From contig NTJI01000004.1 of the NCBI GenBank assembly GCA_002307375.1, positions 186,001 to 250,000 of the forward strand: a DNA stretch of 64,000 bases, written 5' to 3'. Positions 1 through 11,538 of this stretch are shown here, piece by piece; positions within the stretch are counted from its first letter, which is position 1; every line of letters begins with the position of its first letter. The notes under the pieces were generated by a model. That model saw only the letters and a list, made by a program, of their open reading frames with translations. It had not been told where the DNA came from and did not search any database. The position numbers and the translations under genes are program-made. This stretch comes from Lysobacteraceae bacterium NML93-0399. Its GTDB lineage: Bacteria > Pseudomonadota > Gammaproteobacteria > Xanthomonadales > Xanthomonadaceae.

Positions 1-541
1 CAGACCGCCATCTGCACGGCCCGGATCACCATCTGCCGATCCTGCCGATGGTGCATCGACCAGCCCACCACGCGCTGGTCGAACAGGTCCAGCACGATGC
101 ACAGGCACAGCTTGCCCTGCCGGTCTTGAGTTCGGTGATGTCGGTGACCCACTTGGTCTCCGGCTCCAGCGCAGTGAAGTCCCGTTCGAGCAGGTTGCGC
201 ACGCCCGGCGGCGTCAGCGCGGGCCGGCCACGCTGCCCACGCCGCTTCGGCCGCGGCCAGCCCTGCAGGCCATCTTCAGCCATCAGGCGCGCCACCCGGT
301 TCAGGCTGACGGGTTCGCCGGCATCGGCCAGATCTTCCTGCATCCGACCGGCGCCCAGCGTGCCCCGGCTGTCTTCATGCAGCTCACGGATGCGGTCGAG
401 CAAGCGCTCGTTGTCGAGCGGGCGGGTGCTTGGCAGGCGCTTGCTCCAGTCGTAGTAACCACTGGCCGAGACCCGCAGGCAGCGGCACATCAGCCGAACC
501 GGGAACTCATCGCGGCAACGTTCGATCGCCTGATACCTCAG
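1..541 (-). pseudogene. IS3-family transposase OrfB, partial and frameshifted
   Basis: This is the DDE transposase part of the IS. Reading from 541 the frame gives the usual N-terminus with an HTH_21-like stretch ([14 protein letters not shown]) and then the start of the catalytic core ([10 protein letters not shown], with the first Asp). Near position 116-123 the frame breaks. A one-base shift restores the expected core ([19 protein letters not shown]), which stays open to the window edge. In this family OrfB is normally made as an OrfAB fusion by -1 frameshifting in the overlap with OrfA near 541. The break near 120 is not at that place, so it is a mutation or a sequencing error. The second Asp and the Glu lie outside the window. 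Confidence 0.8.
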
Positions 542-831
542 GACGATCCCTTGGCAAAGAACGTCGCCGCTTCTCTTAAAAAATCCCGCTCCTTCTTCAC
601 CCGGGCCAGCTCGCGCTTCAGGCGGGCGAGTTCCTCATCCCGGGGCGTGCCGGTGCCGCCGAAGGCCACCTTGCCTTGGCTCTGGGCCTCTCGCTTCCAG
701 CGGGTCAGCAGCGTGTCCCGGATCCCCAGCTCCCGTGCCACCTGAGCGCAGCTGACGCCCGGCTGGCTCGCCTGCTCAACCGCGCCACGCTTGAACTCTG
801 CACTGAACTTCCTTCGCTTCGACATGAACAC
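538..831 (-). CDS. IS3-family transposase OrfA
   Basis: A 97-aa DNA-binding subunit that recognises the IS ends. It has the typical HTH_Tnp_1 N-terminus ([18 protein letters not shown], with a helix-turn-helix through about residue 50) and a C-terminal coiled coil ([22 protein letters not shown]) used for assembly with OrfB. The stop overlaps the OrfB frame, which is -1 relative to it, as expected for programmed frameshifting. Two ATGs lie six bases apart (831 and 825) and the choice between them is open. It is intact, so the copy may have been mobile until OrfB broke. Confidence 0.85.
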   Translation of the reverse strand: MFMSKRRKFSAEFKRGAVEQASQPGVSCAQVARELGIRDTLLTRWKREAQSQGKVAFGGTGTPRDEELARLKRELARVKKERDFLREAATFFAKGSS

Positions 832-886
832 TCCTCATGGCCTCGATCGGCCTTCTCGTAAGTGTCCGTGAAAACGGGGGTGAACC

Positions 887-1048
887 CTCGGTGGCCATGT
901 GAGCCGCGTCGGACAGCAGCGCCAAGCTGTTGGTGACGAGGCCACCCACCACCTCGGCGACCAGGAAGGCGGCGGTGAGTCCGAAGGCCCACCACAACGG
1001 TTTCTCATGCTGGACTTCGCCCAGCCCGTGATCGTGTCCTGCACCCAT
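887..1048 (-). pseudogene. CzcD-like cation diffusion facilitator, truncated by IS
   Basis: Only about the first 53 residues remain. They form a His-containing N-terminus (MGAGHDHGLG), a first transmembrane helix (WWAFGLTAAFLVAEVVGGLV) and the metal-binding SLALLSDAAHM motif of CDF transporters. After ATE the sequence turns into the end of the IS3-family element. An AGGAG ribosome-binding site precedes the ATG. The fragment starts 42 bases after the czcA stop, so it was probably the last gene of the czc operon. The rest of the gene, if it still exists, lies beyond the IS and outside the window. Confidence 0.8.
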
Positions 1049-1090
1049 GTCTTGTGCTCCTAAGTGGCCGCAGCCTGCATGAAGTTTCGA

Positions 1091-5245
<4,155 letters not shown>

Positions 5246-5249
<4 letters not shown>

Positions 5250-6523
5250 GGGGTGTCTCCTTGCGTCGCCCGTGTCGGTGCCGCCACGAAAGGCGCTCCG
5301 GTCAGGCGTTGGATTTCGATAAGGGCGCGCTGGGCTTCAAACGCGGCGTCGAGTTGTTGTTTGCGCGCGGCGGTGCGTTCGGACTGCAACTGCGCCCATT
5401 CCAGGTAGCTGATGGCCCCGGCGCGGTAGGCGCGCTCGGCCGCCGCTTCGGCCCTGGCGAGCTTGGGCATCACGTCGGTGCGCAGCCGATCCAGCTCCAC
5501 CTGCGCCGTGAGGTAGCGCCCGTGCGCTTCGGCCAGTGTCGAATACAGCGACAGCCCCTTGGACTCGCGTTCGATCTCCAGCGCGGTGAGTTCGGCCTCG
5601 GCCACGCGGATCTCCGGCTGCGCGCGGCGACTCGCGCCCAGCGGCATCGACACACTGCCCACGAGGGCCAAGTCGTCTGTTGACTGCAACCTGCGGATGC
5701 CGACTTCCCAATCCAGATCCGCCTTGGCATCGGCACGCGCGAGTTGCAGGCGCGCCTCACGGATACGGCGCTCACCGACGAACTGCGCAAGCTCGGGCGT
5801 CTGTTCCAGCAAGCTCGCCAGGGTGGCAAACGCAGGCACCTCGGGCAGGACCGTCGGGTCGCCAGCCACCGCGTCGAAGGTGGGTGATCGCTCGCCCCAC
5901 AGGGCGGCCAGGTGCTGCCGCGCCGCCGCATGGCGTTGCTCGGCACGGGCACGATCCAACTCCGCTCGGGCCAGGGCCGCCTGCGCGGTCAGCACGACCG
6001 ACTCGGGCGAAGCGCCGGCCTGCAGCCGTTGCCGCGCTCCGGCGACGGTACGTTGCCGCTGGGCAATGTCGAGCTCGGCGATCTCGCGCTGGCGTTGCGC
6101 GGCGACCATCGCCAAGTAGCGACGCGCGACTTCCGCCAGCAGGTCGAGGCGCCGGGCCTCGCGCTCGACCGCCAGGGCATCGATGCGACTTTGCGCCAGC
6201 GTGCGACGCGCATCGAGCTTGCCGCCACGCTCCAGCACCGACGCCAGGGTCAGGGTCAGCTCCGCGCCGCTCAGGCCACTCGCCTCGCCGGTGCCGAAAG
6301 CGTTCTCGACGCTGGCGCCGGCGACCAGTGGGGGGCGCAGGGTTGCGCGGCCCAGTTCGGCGGCGAGCACGTTGTGTCGCGCCCCGAGCAGGCGCAGATC
6401 GGGATGGGATTCGGCGACGCGCGCAAATGCGTCGTCCAGGGAGAGTCGATCAGCCGCGTTCGCCGGCCATGCAATGGCGGACACGGCGACCAGTGCGGCG
6501 AACGCCGCAAGTCGCACAGACAT
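5246..6523 (-). CDS. czcC: CzcC-type outer-membrane efflux protein
   Basis: A 425-aa TolC-like channel of the CzcCBA pump. It has a cleavable signal peptide (MSVRLAAFAALVAVSAIAWPANAA) and two repeats of long amphipathic coiled-coil helices rich in Ala, Arg and Glu, typical of the outer-membrane factor family. The length is normal. It lies 53 bases after the CzcI-like gene and overlaps the start of czcB. The family assignment is clear. The operon position is what makes it the Czc channel rather than another TolC relative. Confidence 0.92.
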
Positions 6524-6576
6524 GGAAACACTCCAATCGGAAAGGGCCAGAAGCCGGCATCAGCGCCGGTGGGGCG

Positions 6577-6936
6577 TCAGGCCGAGATCGGAGGTCGGAA
6601 GGGGGCGAGCCATCGCCCGCTAGGCACAAGGCGCGAGTCCGTCAGGTTCGTGGGTTCGCTGTGACTGATCCGGGGCAGCACCAGCGGTGCAGCGGGTGTA
6701 GGCACCACATGCCCGCAGCAGTGAGCCAAGTGGTGCATGACGTGCAGCGTGCCGGCGGCATTGCCCTCTTCATCGGGCGCTCCGGTTTCGCTGATGTCGT
6801 GCACGCTCGCGGCGCCGTGCGACAGCTCGTGCAATTCGCTCACCGAGCCCAGCACCGGCTGCAGGACCACGCTCAACGCCAATGCCGCCAGCATCAGCCA
6901 GCGACAGAGGGACAGCGGGGGACGGCGCGAGGTCAT
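6577..6936 (-). CDS. CzcI-like small His-rich exported protein
   Basis: A 119-aa protein with an N-terminal hydrophobic segment (LMLAALALSVVLQPVLG) that probably acts as a signal peptide. A His/Cys-rich middle (HELSHGAASVHD, HVMHHLAHCCGH) looks suited to metal binding. It lies between the CDF transporter, whose stop it overlaps (ATGA), and czcC. CzcI-like proteins of similar size and place occur in other czc loci. The assignment rests on position and composition, since the sequence itself is poorly conserved. A metal-sensing or metal-buffering role in the periplasm is inferred. Confidence 0.6.
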   Translation of the reverse strand: MTSRRPPLSLCRWLMLAALALSVVLQPVLGSVSELHELSHGAASVHDISETGAPDEEGNAAGTLHVMHHLAHCCGHVVPTPAAPLVLPRISHSEPTNLTDSRLVPSGRWLAPFRPPISA

Positions 6937-7550
6937 GCAGAGGGCGATTTCGATTCGGCGCGGGCACGGCGGGCATCGCCGAGGATCTCGATGGCTTCCT
7001 TGATCACGTACAGGCCGATCAGGGTGCCGATGACGTAATCCGGGTACGGGGTGGCGAGCCAGAGTACCAATACACCGGCCAGGATGACGCCGATGTTGGC
7101 CACCACGTCGGCGCGGGTGAACAGCCAGGTGGCACGCAGGTGGACCTCGCCCGCCTTCAGCGGGGCAAGCAGGCGCAGGACGGTGACGTTGACCGCAAGC
7201 GACAGCAGCGCGGTGCCGATCATCCAGCCGCTGAGCGGCTCGGCGCCATAGACGACGCGCCGGCCCACCTCCACCAGCACGCCGATACCGAGCACGAGCA
7301 GCACGCTGCCACTGAGCCAGGCCGCGTTCGCCTTGAAGCGGGCGGTGCGCCCAATGGCCACCAGGCCGATCGCGTAGGCGGTGGCGTCGGACAGCATGTC
7401 CAGGGCGTCGGCCAGCAGGCCGGTCGACTGGGCGATCCAGCCGGCAAGGCCGCCGATCACCGCCATGGCGGCGTTGAGCACCAGGGCGATGCGCAGTACG
7501 CGCCGCTCCTGTGCGTTCTTTGCCTCATGGTGGCAGCCGCAATCGCTCAT
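6933..7550 (-). CDS. Cation diffusion facilitator (CDF) transporter
   Basis: A 205-aa inner-membrane transporter with six predicted transmembrane helices and the CDF metal-site motifs TGLLADALDMLSDA (helix 2) and RADVVANIGVILAG (helix 5). The N-terminus MSDCGCHHE may bind metal. It is short because it lacks most of the usual cytoplasmic C-terminal domain, like other small CDF proteins near czc operons. An upstream in-frame ATG at 7901 is rejected because it would run through the MerR-type promoter and the divergent regulator gene. It is the first gene of the czc operon and probably the one most directly induced. Confidence 0.88.
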   Translation of the reverse strand: MSDCGCHHEAKNAQERRVLRIALVLNAAMAVIGGLAGWIAQSTGLLADALDMLSDATAYAIGLVAIGRTARFKANAAWLSGSVLLVLGIGVLVEVGRRVVYGAEPLSGWMIGTALLSLAVNVTVLRLLAPLKAGEVHLRATWLFTRADVVANIGVILAGVLVLWLATPYPDYVIGTLIGLYVIKEAIEILGDARRARAESKSPSA

Positions 7551-7605
7551 CGGGGTCCTCGTCGAACAGATGCCACCCGGCCAGGGTGGCGGCGGAATGC
7601 GGCGA

Positions 7606-7636
7606 AGGATAAAGTCTGTAGTAGCTACGGAGTCAA
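7606..7636 (-). promoter_or_regulatory. MerR-type promoter/operator of the czc operon
   Basis: On the minus strand a -35 box TTGACT (7631-7636) and a -10 box TATCCT (7606-7611) are separated by 19 bases. The spacer holds a dyad, CTCCGTAG and its near-complement CTGTAG around TAG. Nineteen- or 20-bp spacers with a central dyad are the hallmark of promoters that MerR-family proteins untwist when metal binds. The site lies between the divergent CDF gene and the merR-type gene. Confidence 0.8.
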
Positions 7637-7640
7637 GCAC

Positions 7641-8072
7641 GTGAAGATCAGCGAAGCGGCCGCCGCCAGTGGCTGCCACCTGGAGACCATCCGCTACTAC
7701 GAGCGCTCGGGCCTGGTGTCGCCGCCCAAGCGCACGCACAGCGGCTATCGCTCCTACACCCCCGCCGATGTCGACCGGCTGCGCTTCATCAGCCGAGGGC
7801 GCGAGCTGGGCTTCAGCCTGGAGGAGATCCGCAGCCTGCTGCGCCTGGACGACGACCCCACCATGTCGTGCCGCGACGTCGACGCCATGGCCCGCACCCA
7901 TCTGGCCGATATCCAGGGGCGCATCGCAGAGTTGCAGCGTATGGCGTCGGAACTGGAACGGGTCATTGCCGACTGCGCCGGCGGCGAGCGCGGAACGTGC
8001 ACCATCCTGGGGGCACTGCGCCGGCCGGGCAGCGCCCAGGTTTCATGTCCGGAACCAGGGTGCCGCTCATGA
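7641..8072 (+). CDS. MerR-family metal-responsive regulator
   Basis: A 143-aa activator/repressor of the divergent czc operon. The N-terminal winged helix is canonical (KISEAAAASGCHLETIRYYERSGLVSPPKR, then GYRSYTPADVDRLRFI). A dimerisation helix follows, and the effector Cys residues sit where metal sensors of this family have them: MSC near residue 79, then DCAGGERGTC near 114-122. This pattern fits divalent-metal sensors such as CadR, PbrR or ZntR, or MerR itself. The efflux genes favour Zn, Cd, Co or Pb. The start is GTG, with GGAG upstream inside the operator. Autoregulation is likely because the operator overlaps its leader. Confidence 0.88.
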   Translation: MKISEAAAASGCHLETIRYYERSGLVSPPKRTHSGYRSYTPADVDRLRFISRGRELGFSLEEIRSLLRLDDDPTMSCRDVDAMARTHLADIQGRIAELQRMASELERVIADCAGGERGTCTILGALRRPGSAQVSCPEPGCRS

Positions 8073-8215
8073 GCCTCGAACGGTATCTGGAGGCCGCCGG
8101 ACGCAAAAACACGCAGCGCAGGCGAACTTGTCGGCTGCTAGCCACGATAACGCCGCCTAATCCCCTGCCTTTTCGAATCCTTCTATCCTCGGAATTACGA
8201 AGATCCGATTGCTAG
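8069..8215 (+). pseudogene. Tyrosine-integrase N-terminal remnant
   Basis: The first ~18 residues (MSLERYLEAAGRKNTQRR) match the start of a common site-specific integrase type (SLERYLEAATRxNTRRSY). Then the sequence becomes unrelated and the frame stops at residue 48. The ATG overlaps the merR stop (ATGA), so the intact integrase gene was once coupled to the regulator gene. The junction near 8125 probably marks a recombination border of the accessory region. The recognition comes from a short match and is tentative. Confidence 0.5.
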
Positions 8216-8217
8216 TC
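8178..8217 (+). repeat. ~40-bp imperfect direct repeat, copy A
   Basis: It shares TCCTTCTATCCTC, GATCC, ATTG and TAGTC blocks in the same order with copy B about 1 kb downstream, with one single-base indel. In both copies the middle can fold into a short hairpin (ATCCTC paired with GAAGAT or GAGGAT). The function is unknown. Confidence 0.7.
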
Positions 8218-9174
8218 CTGCTGAGCGGGATGTGTTTAGCCCGTGGGGCGTCGGAAAGAGACAGGACGCACACATCACAGCAGCCCGCCTCGATGGCGCT
8301 TGCTCGCATCCAGCGAAGGATGGACTCACATCAGGGTAGGCGAATTCCCACAGATCATCGGCTTTCGCCCTGACGGATTGGCAGTGAACAGGCATGCACC
8401 CTTGATGGAACATCTCTTTTATGGCGGTTCGATCATGGTCGAAATCAGAACGCACCCTTCCGGCCGTTTTTAGGTACTCGCGGAAGGTCGACACCACGAG
8501 GTATTAGAGGGCACCTTGGGTGCCATCGTCGTCGCGCAAGCACTCGCAGGCGAAATTTCCAAAGAGACACGAACTCCTATGACCATCACCAGCCCATGGG
8601 GCGACAGGAAGGTAGGCGTGCCAGCCTCAGTTTCGTTGACCCCTTTGAAAATTGCCGGGTCATAAGGTGCGGCAGCAGCAATCGCATACGATGTTGCAGA
8701 TTGAAGGCGCGCTATCCCTTGCGCTACCGCAGCGGCGTCATTCTCTCTGCGCGTTCACTCCGACGCACCAGCTGCCACGCCGCTGCAGTGGGAGGAATTG
8801 GGAAGATCAACAGAGGCCTCTCCTTCGATATCCACACGCCTCCGGAAGCGACCGTGGGACGACATTGACGTTGTCGAGCCGGATCTGGATAAGGCCAAAA
8901 AGCAGCTGACTCGGCTCGCCTACGAGCAATGATGTGCGACAAAGCGCATCAGTTCGCCCCTGTGCCTCTCTTGACCTTTGTCGGCGCTCCCGGCCTTGTG
9001 CGGGCGACATGATTATTGCCGGGCACGTGCCGGCGCCATGGGTGCTCGATGCGTCTGCTGATGCCAACGCGCGGGCCCGCACCGGCATCGCCAGGCGGCG
9101 GTATCCCATCGTCCAGGATCCAGCTACCCCGGACGTTGTGACGGTTTCCGGACGTAGGCCCCTATTCCTTCAAG

Positions 9175-9213
9175 TCCTTCTATCCTCAGATGGCGAGGAT
9201 CCAATTGTTAGTC
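9175..9213 (+). repeat. ~40-bp imperfect direct repeat, copy B
   Basis: The partner of the copy at 8178. It begins TCCTTCTATCCTCAGA and ends CCAATTGTTAGTC. Its hairpin ATCCTC/GAGGAT is perfect over six pairs with a seven-base loop. Substitutions between the copies keep most of the pairing. Confidence 0.7.
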
Positions 9214-9357
9214 ACGAAGCCCCAGCCGAGCGATCACGGCGCCCAGCGGCAGCGACACCAGCGGTGAATCGGTAGCGGCATAGCCAGCGAACGTGGCGGG
9301 TGGTCCAAACAGGGCAAACATGGGCGGGCTCCAGCAACAGCTCGCACGGCGCCGCTT

Positions 9358-9429
9358 GATGGTCTCAAGACTTGAGACCATCGCTTGACACTCTAGTGTC
9401 GCGGCCAGGCCTGGTGACTCAGAGTCACC
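9358..9429. repeat. Cluster of four perfect palindromes
   Basis: Four inverted repeats stand nearly back to back in 72 bases. The first, 9358-9382, has 12-bp arms (GATGGTCTCAAG) around a central A. The second, 9387-9400, is GACACT-CT-AGTGTC. The third, 9405-9414, is CCAGGCCTGG. The fourth, 9413-9429, has 8-bp arms (GGTGACTC) around a central A. A perfect -35-like TTGACA overlaps the second, but no good -10 follows. The cluster lies about 70 bases before a small membrane-protein ORF. It could be a stack of repressor or recombinase sites. Confidence 0.75.
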
Positions 9430-9500
9430 CCCGCAGGCGCGCCCCGATTTCCCAAATTGCGAGGGTATGCCTTGAGCAGAATGACCGGCATCATGCTCCC

Positions 9501-9623
9501 ATGAACGACCTGCCTGCGATTCTGCAACTCGGTCTGCTTGTCGCCCTCATCGTTGGCGGCGTGTGCGCGTTCGGCGGCGGCCTGATTCTCTGGGCACACC
9601 TACAGAACAAAGATCGCGAATAG
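9501..9623 (+). CDS. Small single-pass membrane protein (40 aa)
   Basis: A 40-aa ORF (MNDLPAILQLGLLVALIVGG..., ending HLQNKDRE) with one long hydrophobic helix at about residues 7-32 and a charged C-terminus. There is no clear Shine-Dalgarno sequence. No family is recognised. Such peptides act as complex subunits or as type-I toxins, but nothing here decides between these. Its place just after the palindrome cluster suggests regulated expression. Confidence 0.45.
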   Translation: MNDLPAILQLGLLVALIVGGVCAFGGGLILWAHLQNKDRE

Positions 9624-9876
9624 AGCCGGTAGCCTTATGGGCTATCCACCGCAATGGAGGGGTGGAGGCCACGACCTTTGGTCCGGTTGTCCCGGGCCGA
9701 TCGCGATCCGCATGCTTGATCGTCACAGCGAATACATGCAGTGATCGACTGGCGTTGCTGGACACGTTGTGTATAGAAGCGGACGGGGTGACTGAATGCA
9801 TAGCGGCGATCCTCCCCTACCTGCCCCTCAGACGCTGCGCCAGTTCGCGAGGCAGATTGCCATGTACATACGGCTT

Positions 9877-10158
9877 CTACCGCCGAACAGGAGATGCAGT
9901 CTTCGATCGAACAGACTGGGAAACTTCGATCGCTATCGTCATAGCCGCTTCAGCAGACAATCCAAGGCCGGCTGTTAGATGCAGGAACTCCATGACGTCG
10001 AGCCGGCGTGCGCCAGCTTCAACAGCGGACACACGCTGCTGTGGCCAACCGAGCTGGCGGGCCAGCGCTGTCTGAGTGAGCTCCGCCTCCTCCCGGCAAG
10101 TACGGAGCCACTCAACGAGTTGCCGGTACTCGGCTGAATAGATCGTCTTGACTGCCAT
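9877..10158 (-). CDS. XRE-family HTH regulator
   Basis: A 93-aa DNA-binding protein. The Cro/C1-type helix-turn-helix spans about residues 18-60 (REEAELTQTALARQLGWPQQRVSAVEAGARRLDVMEFLHL), followed by a short C-terminal helix probably used for dimerisation. It is transcribed away from the 261-aa gene. A 17-bp near-palindrome lies 47 bases before its start, and a 15/17 copy lies before the 261-aa gene, so it probably controls itself and that gene. It has no toxin-like partner of obvious type. Confidence 0.8.
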   Translation of the reverse strand: MAVKTIYSAEYRQLVEWLRTCREEAELTQTALARQLGWPQQRVSAVEAGARRLDVMEFLHLTAGLGLSAEAAMTIAIEVSQSVRSKTASPVRR

Positions 10159-10204
10159 GGTCGCACCTAGAGAGCGACCAAGAACCTATGGCGGAGACAC
10201 CGAA

Positions 10205-10221
10205 TACATGAAATTCATGTA
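10205..10221. promoter_or_regulatory. Operator-like palindrome upstream of the XRE gene
   Basis: TACATGAAATTCATGTA is a perfect inverted repeat with 8-bp arms and a central A. It is placed in the likely promoter region of the minus-strand XRE regulator gene. The spacing and symmetry suit a dimeric HTH repressor. Confidence 0.6.
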
Positions 10222-10552
10222 CGACTAAGGTGCATTTGCTTGTCTTTGTTTCCTCCATCCCGGCGAAGCTACATGCCCTTGTATCTAGTGAATCCGGCAG
10301 TCGAGATGACACCTGAGCTATCTCTCTCACCACCTCGAGAAATCCTTGACCATCCAGTACGACCGAATCAAGCCTCCGAAGGTCCGGGACACCAAAGGAC
10401 AGATAAGACGACCTGTGTGAGAGCCTCAAGCTCGCCCTTGTCACGGAAGGGACCGTACGAGTAACCGGTGGTCATCAGGATAGATTGCCTTAGGTCCCAT
10501 AGGTCGTCACGAAGCCGCGAAAGCAAACTGAAATTTATGAATGGCCACCGAT

Positions 10553-10569
10553 TACACAAAATTCATGTA
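10553..10569. promoter_or_regulatory. Second copy of the TACATGAA-type operator
   Basis: TACACAAAATTCATGTA matches the palindrome at 10205 at 15 of 17 positions and keeps the right half-site intact. It lies about 50 bases before the GTG of the 261-aa gene. This placement is what suggests shared control by the neighbouring XRE protein. Confidence 0.55.
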
Positions 10570-10621
10570 GACAGATCTGTTGCGGAGGAGTATGTTTGCC
10601 GGATCATGACGAGAGGCTTGC

Positions 10622-11407
10622 GTGGCCGATGCTCACCGTCAACCGACTCTCTCTCCTTCCTCATCCGCGCTAGTTGCGTGCGCGGAGCAGCTTACGCTTA
10701 CCCAAATTTCGGCGTGGTATGCCTTGGAGCTCTCAACCGACGAGTCAGCCAAACTAACGCCGGCACGCAACCTCACTGAAGATCTTTTCGCCTCGCTAGA
10801 GTCTTCAGGCATTATCAAGCGCGCCAAGCCACAAGATCCCCACAGCAGAACAGCACTCTACGATTCACTCAGCTGGGTCTACGGCTCTTCCCCGCTCGTC
10901 ACTAGCGTAGATCGTAAAGCGTTATGCGGTCTACTGCGTACTAGAGCGCGTGACGTAGAACCTGAAGAAATCGCACAGTTCTGGTCCATGCTTGCCTCGG
11001 CAGAGAGCGAATCCTACCTCCGCAATCAAATGATGCGTCATCGCCTTGACTTCGAGAATTTCGAAGAAGTCATCTGCCTGGCTCAGGAGCTATGGATAAA
11101 GCACTCGCTTGGTCGTAGAAGATACCTTGCTTGGCATGCCGTTCGTCACGCGGCCGCTTCAATGATGCGTAGCGGATCGAACTTGCGGTTCGCGGCGGAT
11201 GTCTTGCTTACATCCATAAACAGGCGCGCCCGCTGGCTTCACCAAAGAGCAAACTCAAAGACTCAGGCTAATGAGTATTGCTTTGTGCCGGAGGCAAGTT
11301 GGCGCAGTCCAATCTTGGTAGATGTCTTCTTGAAAGACATTTCCAATATAGGACACAGGTACTGGAGCTCGCCCCCGCGTGCGGATAATATCTTACCACG
11401 CAAATAG
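10622..11407 (+). CDS. Unknown 261-aa protein of the island
   Basis: No family is recognised. The protein is soluble, with no signal peptide or membrane segment. Its middle (RKALCGLLRTRARDVEPEEIAQFWSMLASAESESYLRNQMM) and C-terminal half look helical and basic (MMRSGSNLRFAADVLLTSINRRARW). The N-terminal part (QISAWYALELSTD..., then LFASLESSGIIKRA) could be a winged helix. The start is GTG, with GAGAGG six bases upstream. Base composition is clearly lower in GC than the flanking chromosome, which points to recent acquisition. It faces the 368-aa gene tail to tail across about 130 bases and shares an operator-like site with the XRE gene. Confidence 0.65.
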   Translation: MADAHRQPTLSPSSSALVACAEQLTLTQISAWYALELSTDESAKLTPARNLTEDLFASLESSGIIKRAKPQDPHSRTALYDSLSWVYGSSPLVTSVDRKALCGLLRTRARDVEPEEIAQFWSMLASAESESYLRNQMMRHRLDFENFEEVICLAQELWIKHSLGRRRYLAWHAVRHAAASMMRSGSNLRFAADVLLTSINRRARWLHQRANSKTQANEYCFVPEASWRSPILVDVFLKDISNIGHRYWSSPPRADNILPRK

Positions 11408-11538
11408 CGAATTCTTTATGCGCTTAATAATAGCCGAACTAGGTAGGCGCGGAAGGATCTGACACTTATCTTATACCTGACCTTCATGCCTCTTGATGTT
11501 CGCACATCTCTAAAACATATATTGAGAGCAAGACCGTC

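Larger units (their letters stand above)
1..887 (-). mobile_element. IS3-family insertion sequence, right part only
   Basis: The element carries the two overlapping frames (OrfA and OrfB) usual for IS3-family elements and continues past the left edge of the window. Its right border is placed near 887, because the reading frame of a czcD-like gene stops matching its family there and the sequence changes to a likely terminal repeat read on the minus strand (GGTTCACCCCCGTTTTCAC). The other terminal repeat and the target duplication lie outside the window, so the exact border is uncertain by a few bases. Confidence 0.8.
8216..9500. other. Accessory stretch without a convincing gene
   Basis: About 1.3 kb with no ORF that shows a known family, a ribosome-binding site or a persistent coding pattern. 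Short frames exist on both strands but none is supported. A plus-strand tail near 8845-8932 (reading DDIDVVEPDLDKAKKQLTRLAYEQ then stop) has a plausible protein-like composition and may be the degraded C-terminus of a lost gene. The stretch also holds the second ~40-bp repeat and a cluster of four palindromes. Confidence 0.6.

Noticed and set aside
8195..8497. 100-aa minus-strand frame in the gene-poor region
   Set aside because: It overlaps the first repeat copy and has no ribosome-binding site or recognisable family.
9385..9390. Consensus -35 box TTGACA in the palindrome cluster as a promoter
   Set aside because: No acceptable -10 box lies 16-19 bases downstream, where the sequence is GGCCTGG-like.
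10112..10559. Two short minus-strand frames that could be one frameshifted ~110-aa protein
   Set aside because: They overlap the XRE gene and both operator-like sites, and the joined translation matches no family. A degraded gene is possible but not supported.
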